Positions 54,901-62,810 of a stretch of 64,000 nucleotides of DNA are shown here, piece after piece. Numbering within the stretch: position 1 is the first letter of the stretch; the number at the start of each line of letters is the position of its first letter. This DNA is from Bryobacteraceae bacterium (GTDB lineage Bacteria > Acidobacteriota > Terriglobia > Bryobacterales > Bryobacteraceae), in NCBI GenBank assembly GCA_947458745.1, contig CANGYQ010000003.1, positions 1-64,000 on the forward strand, written 5' to 3'. The notes beneath the pieces were generated by a model. The model ran no database searches. It saw nothing but the letters and a program-made list of their open reading frames with translations, and was not told the origin of the DNA. The translations under genes were made by a program, and so were the position numbers.

Positions 54901-55012
54901 GGAAGCAGGTATCGGACATGATAGGCCGGATGTCCCGATTGAAGCTGACCGCGCCTTGTAAGGCCGCCGCCGTGAACACCAAACCAGAGAAACTGATCAG
55001 CACAGAACGCAT
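51953..55012 (-). CDS. secreted DUF1549/DUF1553 protein with cytochrome domain (second copy)
   Basis: 1019 residues. Signal peptide SVLISFSGLVFTAAALQGAV, then one CFRCH haem motif in the planctomycete-type cytochrome domain (MPPKFSHKELSEQQKNTIRQWV). DUF1549: LLRRLYLDLTGLPPTPAEV, ERQAMQWLDAVRYADTSGF. A middle insert of about 250 residues has a concanavalin/LamG-like look (WYSLGFEVNSDDRLPGARVA, FVALDFEQPLATTADSLVRV). DUF1553: ANWLVSRDNPLTSRTYVNRLW. This insert is absent from the first copy at 25227. First gene of the pair. Confidence 0.92.
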   Translation of the reverse strand: MRSVLISFSGLVFTAAALQGAVSFNRDIRPIMSDTCFRCHGPDQSSRMAGIRLDIRAEALKPTKRGVIPIVPGKPESSAIVARVFSTNAALLMPPKFSHKELSEQQKNTIRQWVAEGAVYEEHWSYQPVKRPAPPAGYRHPIDAFVRSRLAATGLTPSKEADPRTLLRRLYLDLTGLPPTPAEVADYLQKKNYEQVVDQLLASDRYAERQAMQWLDAVRYADTSGFHGDNAFPAWPYRDYVLEAIKSNKRFDQFTREQLAGDLLPGASRTTRVASAFNRMSRTSAEGGLQPKEYLAKYGADRVRTVAGIWMGATLGCAECHDHKFDPLTHKDFYAMKAFFADVKETGLVPDQGPNAWGELLPLPTEAQQARWDALDKQIASLTQELEAKRKAIDAEAWTKSLKAGIKDWVVQIPVAAAASRGTVLRIYGNEPLLSIYETGGSVVSDTKPGHGLVVAEGPNPDNETFTITLKPGAGRWYSLGFEVNSDDRLPGARVARGSDRLVVTEIETTIDGQKVAVSAARSTATFWEPGLSPWNLIDGQPETGWGVVTYRSQRTNFVALDFEQPLATTADSLVRVIIRHDSKYRRAVTGRIRLALAPTAHAQFAREGARELAVPALPAGPLDAAVIDSTHPELAPIWRKLSRLKSEQTNLRAEIPHVVTTVAAANPPETRVLARGNFMDESGEVVSPAIPAFLGKLEVAKGQRATRLDLANWLVSRDNPLTSRTYVNRLWRQLFGTGLSKVLEDLGSQGEWPTHPELLDWLAAEFMSDWDMKRLVRVIVTSDTYKQTSTPTPEMLAKDPENRLLARQSRFRVDAEIVRDVVLSASGLLATDKFGGPSVRPYQPLGYLAALNFPKRDYSESLGPDLYRRGLYSFWQRTFLHPSMAAFDGPSREECTLNRASSNTPVQSLVLLNDPSYVEAARVFAEQMMAAGGSISRRIDFAFERAASRPATTKERAVLSSLYRGELARFRKSPAEAKALASAGEAPHPAGTRDPADLAATVSVARAVLNLHEVITRN

Positions 55013-55122
55013 AAGGCAAGTACTTCAATTGAGTCTATTCGATCTCCAGTAGGCTCAACCCTGATGGCCCGCGCGCCTTGAGGCCCGGTGCCTCGCGTGT
55101 TTGCCGGAAAACCGCCTTAGAC

Positions 55123-55635
55123 TTACTCGCCGTCGAACACTTCCGTCAGCGGCACCGCGATCTCTGGATTCGCCGTCCGCAGCACGCCATCCTTGGCTTC
55201 CTGGATGCTATCCGCCGTGTAAACCCACCCACGGCGCGATTCCGGGTCGATCACCCAGACGTAGGGCACGCCGAAGGTGAGGTATTCGTCGATGCGCTCC
55301 AGCACGCGCGGCATCCGGTCTTCCGGCGACAGGACTTCGATGCAGAGAAATGGCGGCTCGGTGATGTAGCGGCCGGTCGGCTTCTCGCCCAGCACGACCA
55401 GGACATCAGGGATGCGGAAGTGGCGCGGCCCGACTTGGAGCCGGAGCTCAGGAAATGCCCACCCGCCGAACAGGTGGCGGTGGTTCCGCAAGTAGGCAAT
55501 GAGCGCCCCTTGCACGTCACTGTGGTTAAGTTCCCCCACATTCCTCTCCTCGATCACGCCGTCTACGAAATCGCAGTCCGGGCGGTAGACCGTGGAGAGG
55601 TACTCTTCCAGCGGAACTAGGATGGTGGCACCCAT
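55123..55635 (-). CDS. Uma2-family (DUF820) PD-(D/E)XK nuclease-fold protein
   Basis: 170 residues. DFVDGVIEERNVGELNHSDVQG, RIPDVLVVLGE (Asp77) and PFLCIEVLSPED (Glu100) are Uma2 landmarks. Such genes are abundant in cyanobacteria and Acidobacteria; their biological role is not known, though the fold is that of restriction-type endonucleases. The start region of this gene has a decayed second copy at 56471-56557. Confidence 0.88.
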   Translation of the reverse strand: MGATILVPLEEYLSTVYRPDCDFVDGVIEERNVGELNHSDVQGALIAYLRNHRHLFGGWAFPELRLQVGPRHFRIPDVLVVLGEKPTGRYITEPPFLCIEVLSPEDRMPRVLERIDEYLTFGVPYVWVIDPESRRGWVYTADSIQEAKDGVLRTANPEIAVPLTEVFDGE

Positions 55636-55678
55636 GCCTCCAAGCTAATACTTGGCGACGGTGGGGTCAACCTTGTCG
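55544..55678. repeat. direct repeat A (Uma2 start plus moeZ end)
   Basis: This block matches 56471-56593. It begins CTCTCCTCGATCACGCCGT, goes on with CGAAATCGCAGTCCGG, then CCCATGCCTCC, and ends in the longest run, 55645-55678 against 56560-56593, identical over 34 bases. Here the Uma2 part is intact and the moeZ part is broken. Confidence 0.85.
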
Positions 55679-55787
55679 AACCACGCACAATGCCCCAATC
55701 CTGTTGCGGAACTGAGTATTTTGACACAGCAGGTTCAGCGGTACGTCGATCGGGATGAAGTTGTTGCCGCGGTCGACAAGAACCGGG
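55645..55787 (-). pseudogene. truncated moeZ 3' end (rhodanese part)
   Basis: On the minus strand, fragments of the moeZ C-terminus can be read: VDRGNNFIPIDV for the intact IDRGDNFILIDV, then a jump of about 45 codons to LLCQNTQFRN, matching LLRQNGFTQVRN, and a damaged end at the same stop codon as moeZ. The rhodanese active-site Cys region is lost. It is a dead copy made by segment duplication. The 220 bases after it (to 56008) hold no gene. Confidence 0.8.
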
Positions 55788-56008
55788 AGGATCCGAAAGG
55801 GGGAATTCGCTCGTTTACGGGTGGTGCGCAGACTCCAGCTGCTTCTGACTGTCGGCGCTTGTTGACATGGGGCCGGCCGAGGCATGGGTAGCGGTTTCAG
55901 CGTCGCCCTTGCGATTGGTTCTGGGGAGTGGCCACTGGAGTGCACTGAGTAGGCGGTATTTGAGCTTCTCGTTTGGCTACCACAAGGACCAACAGAAGGA
56001 GGTGGACC

Positions 56009-56404
56009 ATGAAGAGAAATCTTGCAGTGTCATGTTCAGCGCTCATGTTCTGGGTGCTGGTGAGTGGAGTGGTGCCAGTTGAGGCCGCCACGAAGGACAC
56101 GATCAAAGACAAGGTGGTATCGATCCCCATGGGGTCGGTCGTGGAGGTGAAACTGACGGACAAGAGTAAGTTAACTGGCCGGTTGGGGAAGGTGGACGAC
56201 CTCGGTTTTGAACTTCAGTCTGTCCAAGAAGGGCGGGTGCTGGATGAGCGCGTCCCGTTCGAAAGAGTCCGTTCGATTCGGGCCACCCAAAATGGAATGA
56301 GCAGCGGCGCGAAGGTGGGCATGGGCGTGCTCGCTGGAGTCGGTGTGGTGTTTCTGATAGGCATAATCACCTGCTTCGCCTCTGGTGCCTGCCTTGGCAC
56401 CTAG
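56009..56404 (+). CDS. secreted small protein with C-terminal membrane helix
   Basis: 131 residues from ATG at 56009 with an ideal AAGGAGG five bases ahead. Signal peptide LAVSCSALMFWVLVSGVVPVEA, a small beta-rich domain (VEVKLTDKSKLTGRLGKVDD, LGFELQSVQEGR) that recalls SH3-like or LSm-like small proteins of Acidobacteria, then a hydrophobic helix GVLAGVGVVFLIGIITCFA at the end. Function unknown. It lies between the two direct repeats and on the opposite strand from Uma2 and moeZ, so it may have entered during or after the duplication. Confidence 0.75.
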   Translation: MKRNLAVSCSALMFWVLVSGVVPVEAATKDTIKDKVVSIPMGSVVEVKLTDKSKLTGRLGKVDDLGFELQSVQEGRVLDERVPFERVRSIRATQNGMSSGAKVGMGVLAGVGVVFLIGIITCFASGACLGT

Positions 56405-56470
56405 GGCAGAGTCAGTGAATTTGAAGCTGAGGCCGAACTGCTCGAGAGATCGGACTGCAAATTCGGCCCC

Positions 56471-56593
56471 CTCTCCTCGATCACGCCGTACACGAAATCG
56501 CAGTCCGGACCGAGGGATACTCGTCTCGCAAAACGAGGGGAGGTGCCCATGCCTCCCCACTAATACTTGGCGACGGTGGGGTCAACCTTGTCG
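56471..56593. repeat. direct repeat B (decayed Uma2 start plus intact moeZ end)
   Basis: Second copy of 55544-55678. Uma2 codons are still readable on the minus strand (GAC TGC GAT TTC and GGC GTG ATC GAG GAG) but the gene is truncated and out of frame; the moeZ end is intact. The 150 bases between 56405 and 56559 hold nothing else. Confidence 0.8.
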
Positions 56594-57705
56594 GACCACG
56601 CCAGAATGCCGCCCTTCATGTTGCGGACCTGGGTGAAGCCGTTTTGACGCAGCAGATCGGTGGCCTTGCCGCTGCGCATGCCGCTCTTGCAGTGCATGAC
56701 GTAGTCGGCCTGGGGGTCGAGTTCCGCCAATCGCTTCGGCAGTTCGCCCAGCGGGATCAGTTGGGCGTAGGGGATCTTGGCGATCTGGTATTCGTGCGGT
56801 TCGCGCACATCGATCAGGATGAAGTTGTCGCCCCGGTCGATGCGGGCCTTCACTTCCACCGGGTCGATTTCGCTTAGGTCCACCACCGGCGTTTCCGGCT
56901 GGGCCGGGATGCCGCAGAACTCCTGGTAGTCGATCAGCTTGGTGATGGTGCGGTGGTCGCCACAAGCCGGACATTCTGGGTTGCGGCGCAGCTTCAACTC
57001 CCGGAACTTCATGTTCAGGGCGTCGTAGAGCACCAGCCGACCCTTCAGAGACGTGCCTTTGCCCAGGATCAGCTTCACCACTTCAGTGGCCTGGATCAAA
57101 CCCACAACGCCCGGCAAAATGCCCAACACGCCACCTTCGGCGCAGCTGGGGACTAGGCCCGGGGGTGGCGGCTCCGGATAGAGGCAGCGGTAGCAGGGGC
57201 CATCTTCCATGGCGAACACCGAGGCTTGCCCCTCAAACCGGAAAATTGAGCCATAGACGTTCGGCTTGTTCAGCAGCACGCAGGCATCGTTCACCAGATA
57301 CCGCGTCGGGAAGTTGTCCGTGCCGTCGGCCACGATGTCGTACTGGGCGACGATGTCGAGCGCGTTCTCGCTGTTCAGCGCCACTTCATGCCGTACCACC
57401 ACCACGTTGGGGTTGATGTCCTTGAGTGACTCTTCCGCCGAATCGATCTTCTTGCGGCCGATGTCCTTGGTGCCGTGGATGACCTGGCGCTGCAGGTTGG
57501 TGCGATCAACGACGTCAAAGTCGACCAGACCAATTGTGCCAATGCCCGCCGCGGCCAGATAGAGCGCCATCGGCGAACCCAGGCCGCCCGTGCCCACCAG
57601 CAGCACCTTGGCGTCCTTCAGCTTGGTCTGCCCGTCCATGCCCACTTCGGGCAGGATCAGGTGGCGCGAATAGCGCAGGATCTCTTCATTCGACAACACA
57701 GACAT
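56560..57705 (-). CDS. moeZ: MoeZ-type adenylyltransferase/sulfurtransferase
   Basis: 381 residues. The ThiF/E1-like domain (1-250) has GTGGLGSP (38-44), an Asp-rich VDFDVVDRTNLQRQ, two CxxC pairs for zinc (CYRC 171-174; CPAC 245-248) and an active-site Cys188 in PSCAEGG. The C-terminal rhodanese domain (about 275-381) has Cys339 in MHCKSGMRSG. It activates the C-terminus of a MoaD/ThiS-like protein with ATP and passes on sulfur as thiocarboxylate. The neighbours (cysO, mec, cysM) show that its partner here is CysO. Confidence 0.94.
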   Translation of the reverse strand: MSVLSNEEILRYSRHLILPEVGMDGQTKLKDAKVLLVGTGGLGSPMALYLAAAGIGTIGLVDFDVVDRTNLQRQVIHGTKDIGRKKIDSAEESLKDINPNVVVVRHEVALNSENALDIVAQYDIVADGTDNFPTRYLVNDACVLLNKPNVYGSIFRFEGQASVFAMEDGPCYRCLYPEPPPPGLVPSCAEGGVLGILPGVVGLIQATEVVKLILGKGTSLKGRLVLYDALNMKFRELKLRRNPECPACGDHRTITKLIDYQEFCGIPAQPETPVVDLSEIDPVEVKARIDRGDNFILIDVREPHEYQIAKIPYAQLIPLGELPKRLAELDPQADYVMHCKSGMRSGKATDLLRQNGFTQVRNMKGGILAWSDKVDPTVAKY

Positions 57706-57711
57706 CGCCAG

Positions 57712-57993
57712 TTACCGCCCGCCGCCGGCGATCGAGGGAACAATCGAAATTACATCGGCATCGGTGACGGCCGTTCCGTCTTTCTCCAGGTACCGGATGT
57801 CTTCGTCGTTCAGGTAGACGTTGACGAAGCTCCGCAGCTTGCCTTCGGGCGTGTAGATGTTGTTCCGCAGCGCGGGGTGCGTGCTGGTAGTGAGCGTGGT
57901 CAACAGCTCACCCACGGTGGCTCCCGCCACGTCAACAGAATCAGCCCCGCCGGTAAACTGCCGCAGCGGCGTCGGGATCAGGATTTTGGCCAT
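57712..57993 (-). CDS. cysO: CysO-like ubiquitin-fold sulfur carrier ending in GGGR
   Basis: 93 residues from ATG at 57993, with GAGGAG upstream. MoaD/ThiS fold: ILIPTPLRQFTGGADSVDV, RSFVNVYLNDEDIRYL, and VTDADVISIVPSIAGGGR. The thiocarboxylate must form on a terminal glycine, yet the chain ends with one Arg after GGG. So the Arg (or GR) must first be removed, which a JAMM peptidase encoded next to it could do. This trimming is inferred. The protein supplies sulfur to CysM. Confidence 0.9.
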   Translation of the reverse strand: MAKILIPTPLRQFTGGADSVDVAGATVGELLTTLTTSTHPALRNNIYTPEGKLRSFVNVYLNDEDIRYLEKDGTAVTDADVISIVPSIAGGGR

Positions 57994-58394
57994 AGTAGCT
58001 CCTCTTCCGTGCTTTCTGTCAGGTCCAAGTCGACGCGGAAACACTTGGCCTCCGCGAACTCCCCCCCTCGTATCGAAAGCACCACATGTGAATGCCACGG
58101 GGAAGCGTTCTTCAGGTCCGTGGATGAAAAATAGGCTCCCTCGTCGGGATGCGAATGGAAGAAGCCCAGCAGACTCTCCCCCGCCGCGTGCGCCTCTTTC
58201 TGCACGCGCAAGATATCATCGGTATTGATCTGGAACCGGTCCTTCTGGTCGCCCTGGTAGACGTTGTCGCAAGCAATGGCGACGCGCACCCGGCCCTCCG
58301 CCGAACCCACCATCATGCCGCAACATTCCTTGGGGTAAGCGGCGCGCCCATGGGCCACCATTACCAGCCAAGCTTCAGAAGAAATTTCAATCAT
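57978..58394 (-). CDS. mec: JAMM/MPN metallopeptidase, Mec-like
   Basis: 138 residues. Zinc site: Glu23 in PKECCGMM, His80 and His82 in FFHSHPDEGAYFSSTD, with Ser90 and Asp93 completing the JAMM motif. In Mycobacterium tuberculosis Mec cuts the CysO-cysteine adduct and frees cysteine. It overlaps cysO by 16 bases and follows cysM by six, so the set is one operon. Here it may also mature the CysO tail. Confidence 0.92.
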   Translation of the reverse strand: MIEISSEAWLVMVAHGRAAYPKECCGMMVGSAEGRVRVAIACDNVYQGDQKDRFQINTDDILRVQKEAHAAGESLLGFFHSHPDEGAYFSSTDLKNASPWHSHVVLSIRGGEFAEAKCFRVDLDLTESTEEELLWPKS

Positions 58395-58400
58395 GGATCG

Positions 58401-59351
58401 CTAGTCGTTCCAGAACGGTTCGCTCAAATACTTCGCCGCGCCATCGCAGAGAATCGTCACGATCACCGCCCCAGTCTTCTCAGCATACAAGCGCTCCGCC
58501 AACCGGCGCGCGGCGGAAAGGTTCGCGCCTGCCGAGATGCCCACCAGCACGCCTTCGGTGCGGCCCACCCGCTTGGTCATCTCGTAGGCTTCTTCGGTTT
58601 CCATCCAGAGATTCTCGTCCGCCAGCTTCTCGTCATAGATGGCCGGGACAATGGCGGAGGGCATGTGCTTCAACCCCTCCAGACCATGGAATCCTGAAGA
58701 TGGCTGGGCGGAGATGCACTTCACGTGGGGCAGGTCCCGCCGCAAGCGCCGCGTTGTACCCATAAAGGTGCCGCTGGTGCCCATGCAGGCCACAAAGTGG
58801 GTGATCCGGCCCGCGGTCTGGTTGATGATCTCCACCGCCGTAGTCTCAAAATGCGCTTTCCAGTTGGCCGGGTTGCTGTACTGGTCGGGGTAAAAATAGC
58901 GGTCCGGATCTTCTTCGTAGATTTCGCGGCACTTCAGGATCGCCCCATCGGAGCCCTTATCGGGATCAGTCAGCACCAGTTCCGCCCCGTAGGCCCGCAT
59001 CATCTGCTTACGTTCGTTGCTCGCGTTGGCGGGCAGACACAGCTTCACCTTGTAGCCCCGGGAGGCGCCAATCATGGCGTAGGCGATGCCGGTGTTGCCG
59101 CTGGTGGAATCGAGAATCGTCCGCGCTTTGGTCAGCCGGCCGGTACGCTCTCCATCCAGCACCATGTTCAGCCCGGCGCGGTCCTTCACGCTGCCGCCCG
59201 GGTTCATAAACTCGGCCTTGCCGTAGATCTCGACGCCGGGCAAGTCCACCGTCAATGTTTCCAGACGAATAAGTGGTGTATTGCCAATGTTTTCAAGCAG
59301 GCTCCGCCCGCGCTGGTCGGGCGAAGAAAACAATTGGACCGCAGGCTGCAT
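58401..59351 (-). CDS. cysM: cysteine synthase, CysM type
   Basis: 316 residues from ATG at 59351 (AGGAGC six bases ahead); the open frame upstream is not coding. PLP lysine in NPGGSVKDRAG (Lys56), substrate loop STSGNTGIA, and the phosphate-binding GTSGTFMGTTRRLRR. In M. tuberculosis CysM the Arg of the equivalent MGTGRFLR segment selects O-phosphoserine; an Arg stands in this segment too. Together with cysO, mec and moeZ this predicts cysteine synthesis from O-phosphoserine (or acetylserine) and CysO-thiocarboxylate. Confidence 0.93.
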   Translation of the reverse strand: MQPAVQLFSSPDQRGRSLLENIGNTPLIRLETLTVDLPGVEIYGKAEFMNPGGSVKDRAGLNMVLDGERTGRLTKARTILDSTSGNTGIAYAMIGASRGYKVKLCLPANASNERKQMMRAYGAELVLTDPDKGSDGAILKCREIYEEDPDRYFYPDQYSNPANWKAHFETTAVEIINQTAGRITHFVACMGTSGTFMGTTRRLRRDLPHVKCISAQPSSGFHGLEGLKHMPSAIVPAIYDEKLADENLWMETEEAYEMTKRVGRTEGVLVGISAGANLSAARRLAERLYAEKTGAVIVTILCDGAAKYLSEPFWND

Positions 59352-59566
59352 GGCTGCTCCTATTTTGGCTATCCCCTTATTGTCTGTCAACAAAGGGGTG
59401 TTCTCGCTACGTGGTTGGGATGCACGCCGGTGGCGATTCGATTCCACACAATTCTTGAGGTAAGGCCCCTCATTATGCGCCTTACTGGGCGGTTTTAGAA
59501 CTACTGGGTTTTGAAGAAAATCGTACCCCGCGATACAGATTAGGCGCTAGCCGCTCGGAGGATCAA

Positions 59567-61681
59567 ATGAAGATAATGAAACAGCTGTTACTCTTTGCCG
59601 CGCTCAGCGCCGGTTGCCTATTTGCCCAACCTCAGGTCTACGAGTTGACGTTCAATCCCGCAACCGTTGCGGATGCCGCTCTACCCACCAGCATGAGCGC
59701 CACCATGAAGGTCTACTTTCCACCCGACACATCGGACGATTGGGCGGACTCGATTCTGGAAACCCCAGGCGGCGCGTCCACCATGACGAGCTCCTTGAGC
59801 ACCGCCAACGGGACCCCTGCCCGGCTCAGTTCGTTGGCGGTTACTGCTTGGAGTGGGTGTTTGATTTCACCGTGGATACCATTTTCACCGCGGGCGTCTA
59901 CTTGCCGACGGCCGTGCTCTACTGCTATTCTCTCGCCGTTCTTCCTTATAGTTATGAAACGTTCAATCTGAATCCCGCCCAGTTGGCCGCGGCGGGCGTC
60001 ACATCCAACTTTACGATTACTCCCCCCGGTGGTGGTGGTGGCGGCAGTGGTGGGACAGCCTGCTCGGTGCCCCCGGTAACGGGCGGCTCACCCGTCGTGG
60101 CCATCTCGGACACCACACCGCCCGAACTGGTGGGCCAAACCGCCTGCGTGACGCCGCTCAATGTCGACGTGCGCACGGCCACCCAGACGGTCACCTACTC
60201 GTTCCGCGTCAAGGACGATCTTGCCGGCTTCAACTATGGATTCGTATCCATCTACTCACCGAACAACGGCCAGTCGCAGTTTCAGTACTTCCATCCCTGG
60301 CAAGCGGTCAGCGGCAATGAATGGGACGCCACCTACGCGCTGACCTTCAACATCCCCATGGGGGCGACACCCGGCACCTGGACGGCCAGCATTCAGCTGC
60401 GCGATGCCGTGGGGAACTGGAATTACTTGAACCCGAAAAGCCCCCTTGACCTCTCCAACCCCGCCGGCTTTGAAGTCGTCTCCAATGAGGACGCGGCTCC
60501 GCCTGCCATCTCTTCGATCGTGTACAACCCCACTACGGTTGACGTCTCAGCCGCTCCGCGACAGGTGTTGATGGACATCCGGCTCAACGACGGCGTCCAT
60601 CACTTCCGGTGCACTATTCCGCGGTCTGCACCGGCTGGGGCCTGGCGTTTGCGGCAGGTTCAGTTGACTGACTTAGCGGGCAACGCCGTCTATCTGGACC
60701 GGGAGTTCAACAACACCGGCCTGCCGTCGAACACGCTCACCGTTGCGTCTACGCCCGCCGACTCGGTGCCCCCCAGCTGACCTCGCTGAGCGTGTCTCCG
60801 GCGTTTGTCAATGCGGCCGCCTCCGCCCAGGCTGTGGCGCTCACCGCCACGATCACCGACAATCTCTCCGGCATCCTGGATCAATACATCTGCGCTATCT
60901 TCATGCGCGGCCCGTCAGGCCAGCAGGAGCACGGAGCCTGGATGGTCCGCCAGTCTGGAACTTCGACCAGTGGTGTCTACCGCGCCGAGATCCAGCTGCC
61001 GCAGTATTCCGAGACGGGGACTTGGCGGCTCAGCTATCTGTACTGCAGCGACGGGGCACTGAACCAACTCCTCATCCCAGGCACTGCGGAGTTCATTGCT
61101 CGCTTCCCCACAGTGAAGGTGGATGTCTACCAGCCCAGCAACGCCAACGATGGCACGCTGCCTCCCTCGGCTTCTCCGACCACCATCACCGATTCCAGCA
61201 GCACGGCAGTGTTGACGTTCCCGCCCAACGCCGTCACGGGTAGCACCCAGGTATCCGTGGATGTCCTGGCCGAACCACCCAACATCCCGGCCCCATCAAT
61301 GTGGGCAGCACGTTCAACATCGGCGTTGATATCTCCAATGCGGTTTTCATCAACGGCTACCAGTTCGACTTCGCCTTTGATCCGCTGCTGATGGAGTTCA
61401 TCTCTGTGAGCGACGGCGGCTTTCTGCCCTTCCCTCTCTTCGCTGACCCGCTGGTTGATCTCTCTGACATCGCCAACGGCAACCTGCTGGCCATCGGCAA
61501 CTACATGGCCGACACAGGCGTCAGCGGGTCCGGGCGCCTGGTGAACCGGAGCTTCAAAGCTTTGGCCGCGGGCACCGCCAGCATCACCGCCACCGGCGGC
61601 CTCTACACGGTCCTGGATGATTGGCCGGGCCCCAACCATTGCCCGGCCGGACACTTCCCACGCCACCTCGGCCATAATTGA
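59567..61681 (+). pseudogene. secreted cohesin-domain protein, broken by three frameshifts
   Basis: Signal peptide MKIMKQLLLFAALSAGCLFA, then four frame-linked parts. The frame changes near 59825 (TANGTP to AQFVGGYCLEWVF), near 60770 (DSVPP to QLTSLSVSPAFVN) and near 61287 (NIPAP to INVGSTFNIGVDIS). Each break is at or beside a C run (CCCC, CCCCCC, CCCC). The joined protein would have a Gly-rich linker (PPGGGGGGSGG), repeats of beta-sandwich type, and a cohesin-like domain (FNIGVDISNAVFINGYQFDF, LMEFISVSDGGFLP). It may be a true pseudogene or a sequence with missed bases in C runs. Confidence 0.7.
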
Positions 61682-61684
61682 GCC

Positions 61685-62794
61685 ATGGTTTCTGCCCTCC
61701 TCTGCGGACTGCTGCTCGCTCAAGCCACCCCTGAGTTGCGTCCTCCGGACTACGTGAAGATCGCCGACCGGATCGTCGCCAGTGTGCGTGCCACCAAGGG
61801 CGAGCGCGTTCTGATTCCTCGTGACCCGGGCTACTTTGATGAACTAATCCCGCTTCTCGAAGCGCGGTTCAAGAAGGCCGGAGCCGCCCCCACGCTCACC
61901 GACTGGTCCCCAAAAGGACAACCCCGCTCAGGTGAGCCCATCGCCCAACTGCTGGAAACTACCGACATCTTTCTTTGGCTGCCTTTCCGCACCACCGTCC
62001 GCGAAGTGAAGCCCGCCGAAACCATCGCCATCGCCCGCTGGACCGACCAGGGTGGCACGCGCCGCCAAGTGCACTTCCACTGGGACCAGGGCAGCGTACT
62101 TCCCGATGGCCTGCCCACCACGCACCCGGCCGGCATGGATCAACTGCTGGTGAAGGCGTTGGACGCCAACCTGCTCACCATGTCCGCCCGCCAGCAGCGC
62201 GCGGCAAAGGTGTTGGCGTCAGGCCAGGTGCGGGTCACGACGCCTGCCGGCACCGACATCCGGTTCGAGATCCGTGATCGCCCCTTCAACCGTCAGGATG
62301 GCGTTGCCACGGCCGCCCGCATGACCAGCGCCAAGGTTCGCGTCGACCGCGAAGTGGAACTGCCCGCCGGAGTGCTCCGCGTGGCACCCGTCGAGGAAAC
62401 GGCTAACGGCGTCATCGTCGTGCCGGAGTCGCGCTTTGGGACGAAGCTGGTGAAGGGCCTGCGCCTGGAGTTCAAAGACGGCAAGGTGACCTCGATGATC
62501 GCCCGCGATGGCCTGGCGGCCGTGCAGATCGCACTACAGGAAGCAGGCGACGCCGCTCTGCGGTTCCGTGAATTCGGTCTGGGCTTCAACCCGCTGCTGA
62601 AGCCACTCCCCGGGTCGCCGGTGCTGCCCTACTTCGCCTACGGCTCCGGCATGGTCCGCATGAGCCTGGGCGACAACGAAGAGTTGGGCGGCAGTATCCG
62701 CGGCAACGGCTTCCGCCGCTGGTTCTTCTTTGCTGATGCGACGGTGGAAGCGGGCACCAAACGCTTGGTGCTGAATGGCGCACTGCTGCCGTAG
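61685..62794 (+). CDS. secreted M29-like aminopeptidase
   Basis: 369 residues with a short signal peptide (VSALLCGLLLAQA). The layout and motifs recall aminopeptidase T/PepS (M29): GERVLIPRDPGYFDELIPLL, an Ala-rich central helix, QVRVTTPAGTDIRFEI, and late acid residues in FREFGLGFNPLL and LGDNEELGGS, near which metal ligands lie in that family. The match is by pattern, and not every ligand could be assigned, so enzymatic activity is uncertain. It starts four bases after the cohesin pseudogene. Confidence 0.65.
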   Translation: MVSALLCGLLLAQATPELRPPDYVKIADRIVASVRATKGERVLIPRDPGYFDELIPLLEARFKKAGAAPTLTDWSPKGQPRSGEPIAQLLETTDIFLWLPFRTTVREVKPAETIAIARWTDQGGTRRQVHFHWDQGSVLPDGLPTTHPAGMDQLLVKALDANLLTMSARQQRAAKVLASGQVRVTTPAGTDIRFEIRDRPFNRQDGVATAARMTSAKVRVDREVELPAGVLRVAPVEETANGVIVVPESRFGTKLVKGLRLEFKDGKVTSMIARDGLAAVQIALQEAGDAALRFREFGLGFNPLLKPLPGSPVLPYFAYGSGMVRMSLGDNEELGGSIRGNGFRRWFFFADATVEAGTKRLVLNGALLP

Positions 62795-62810
62795 GGCAGC
62801 CGCGAGGCCG

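Noticed and set aside
59362..59390. Promoter for cysM: TTGACA at 59385-59390 (minus) and CAAAAT at 59362-59367, spacer 17
   Set aside because: The predicted transcript would start about four bases before the ATG and leave out the AGGAGC ribosome binding site, so it does not fit the chosen start.
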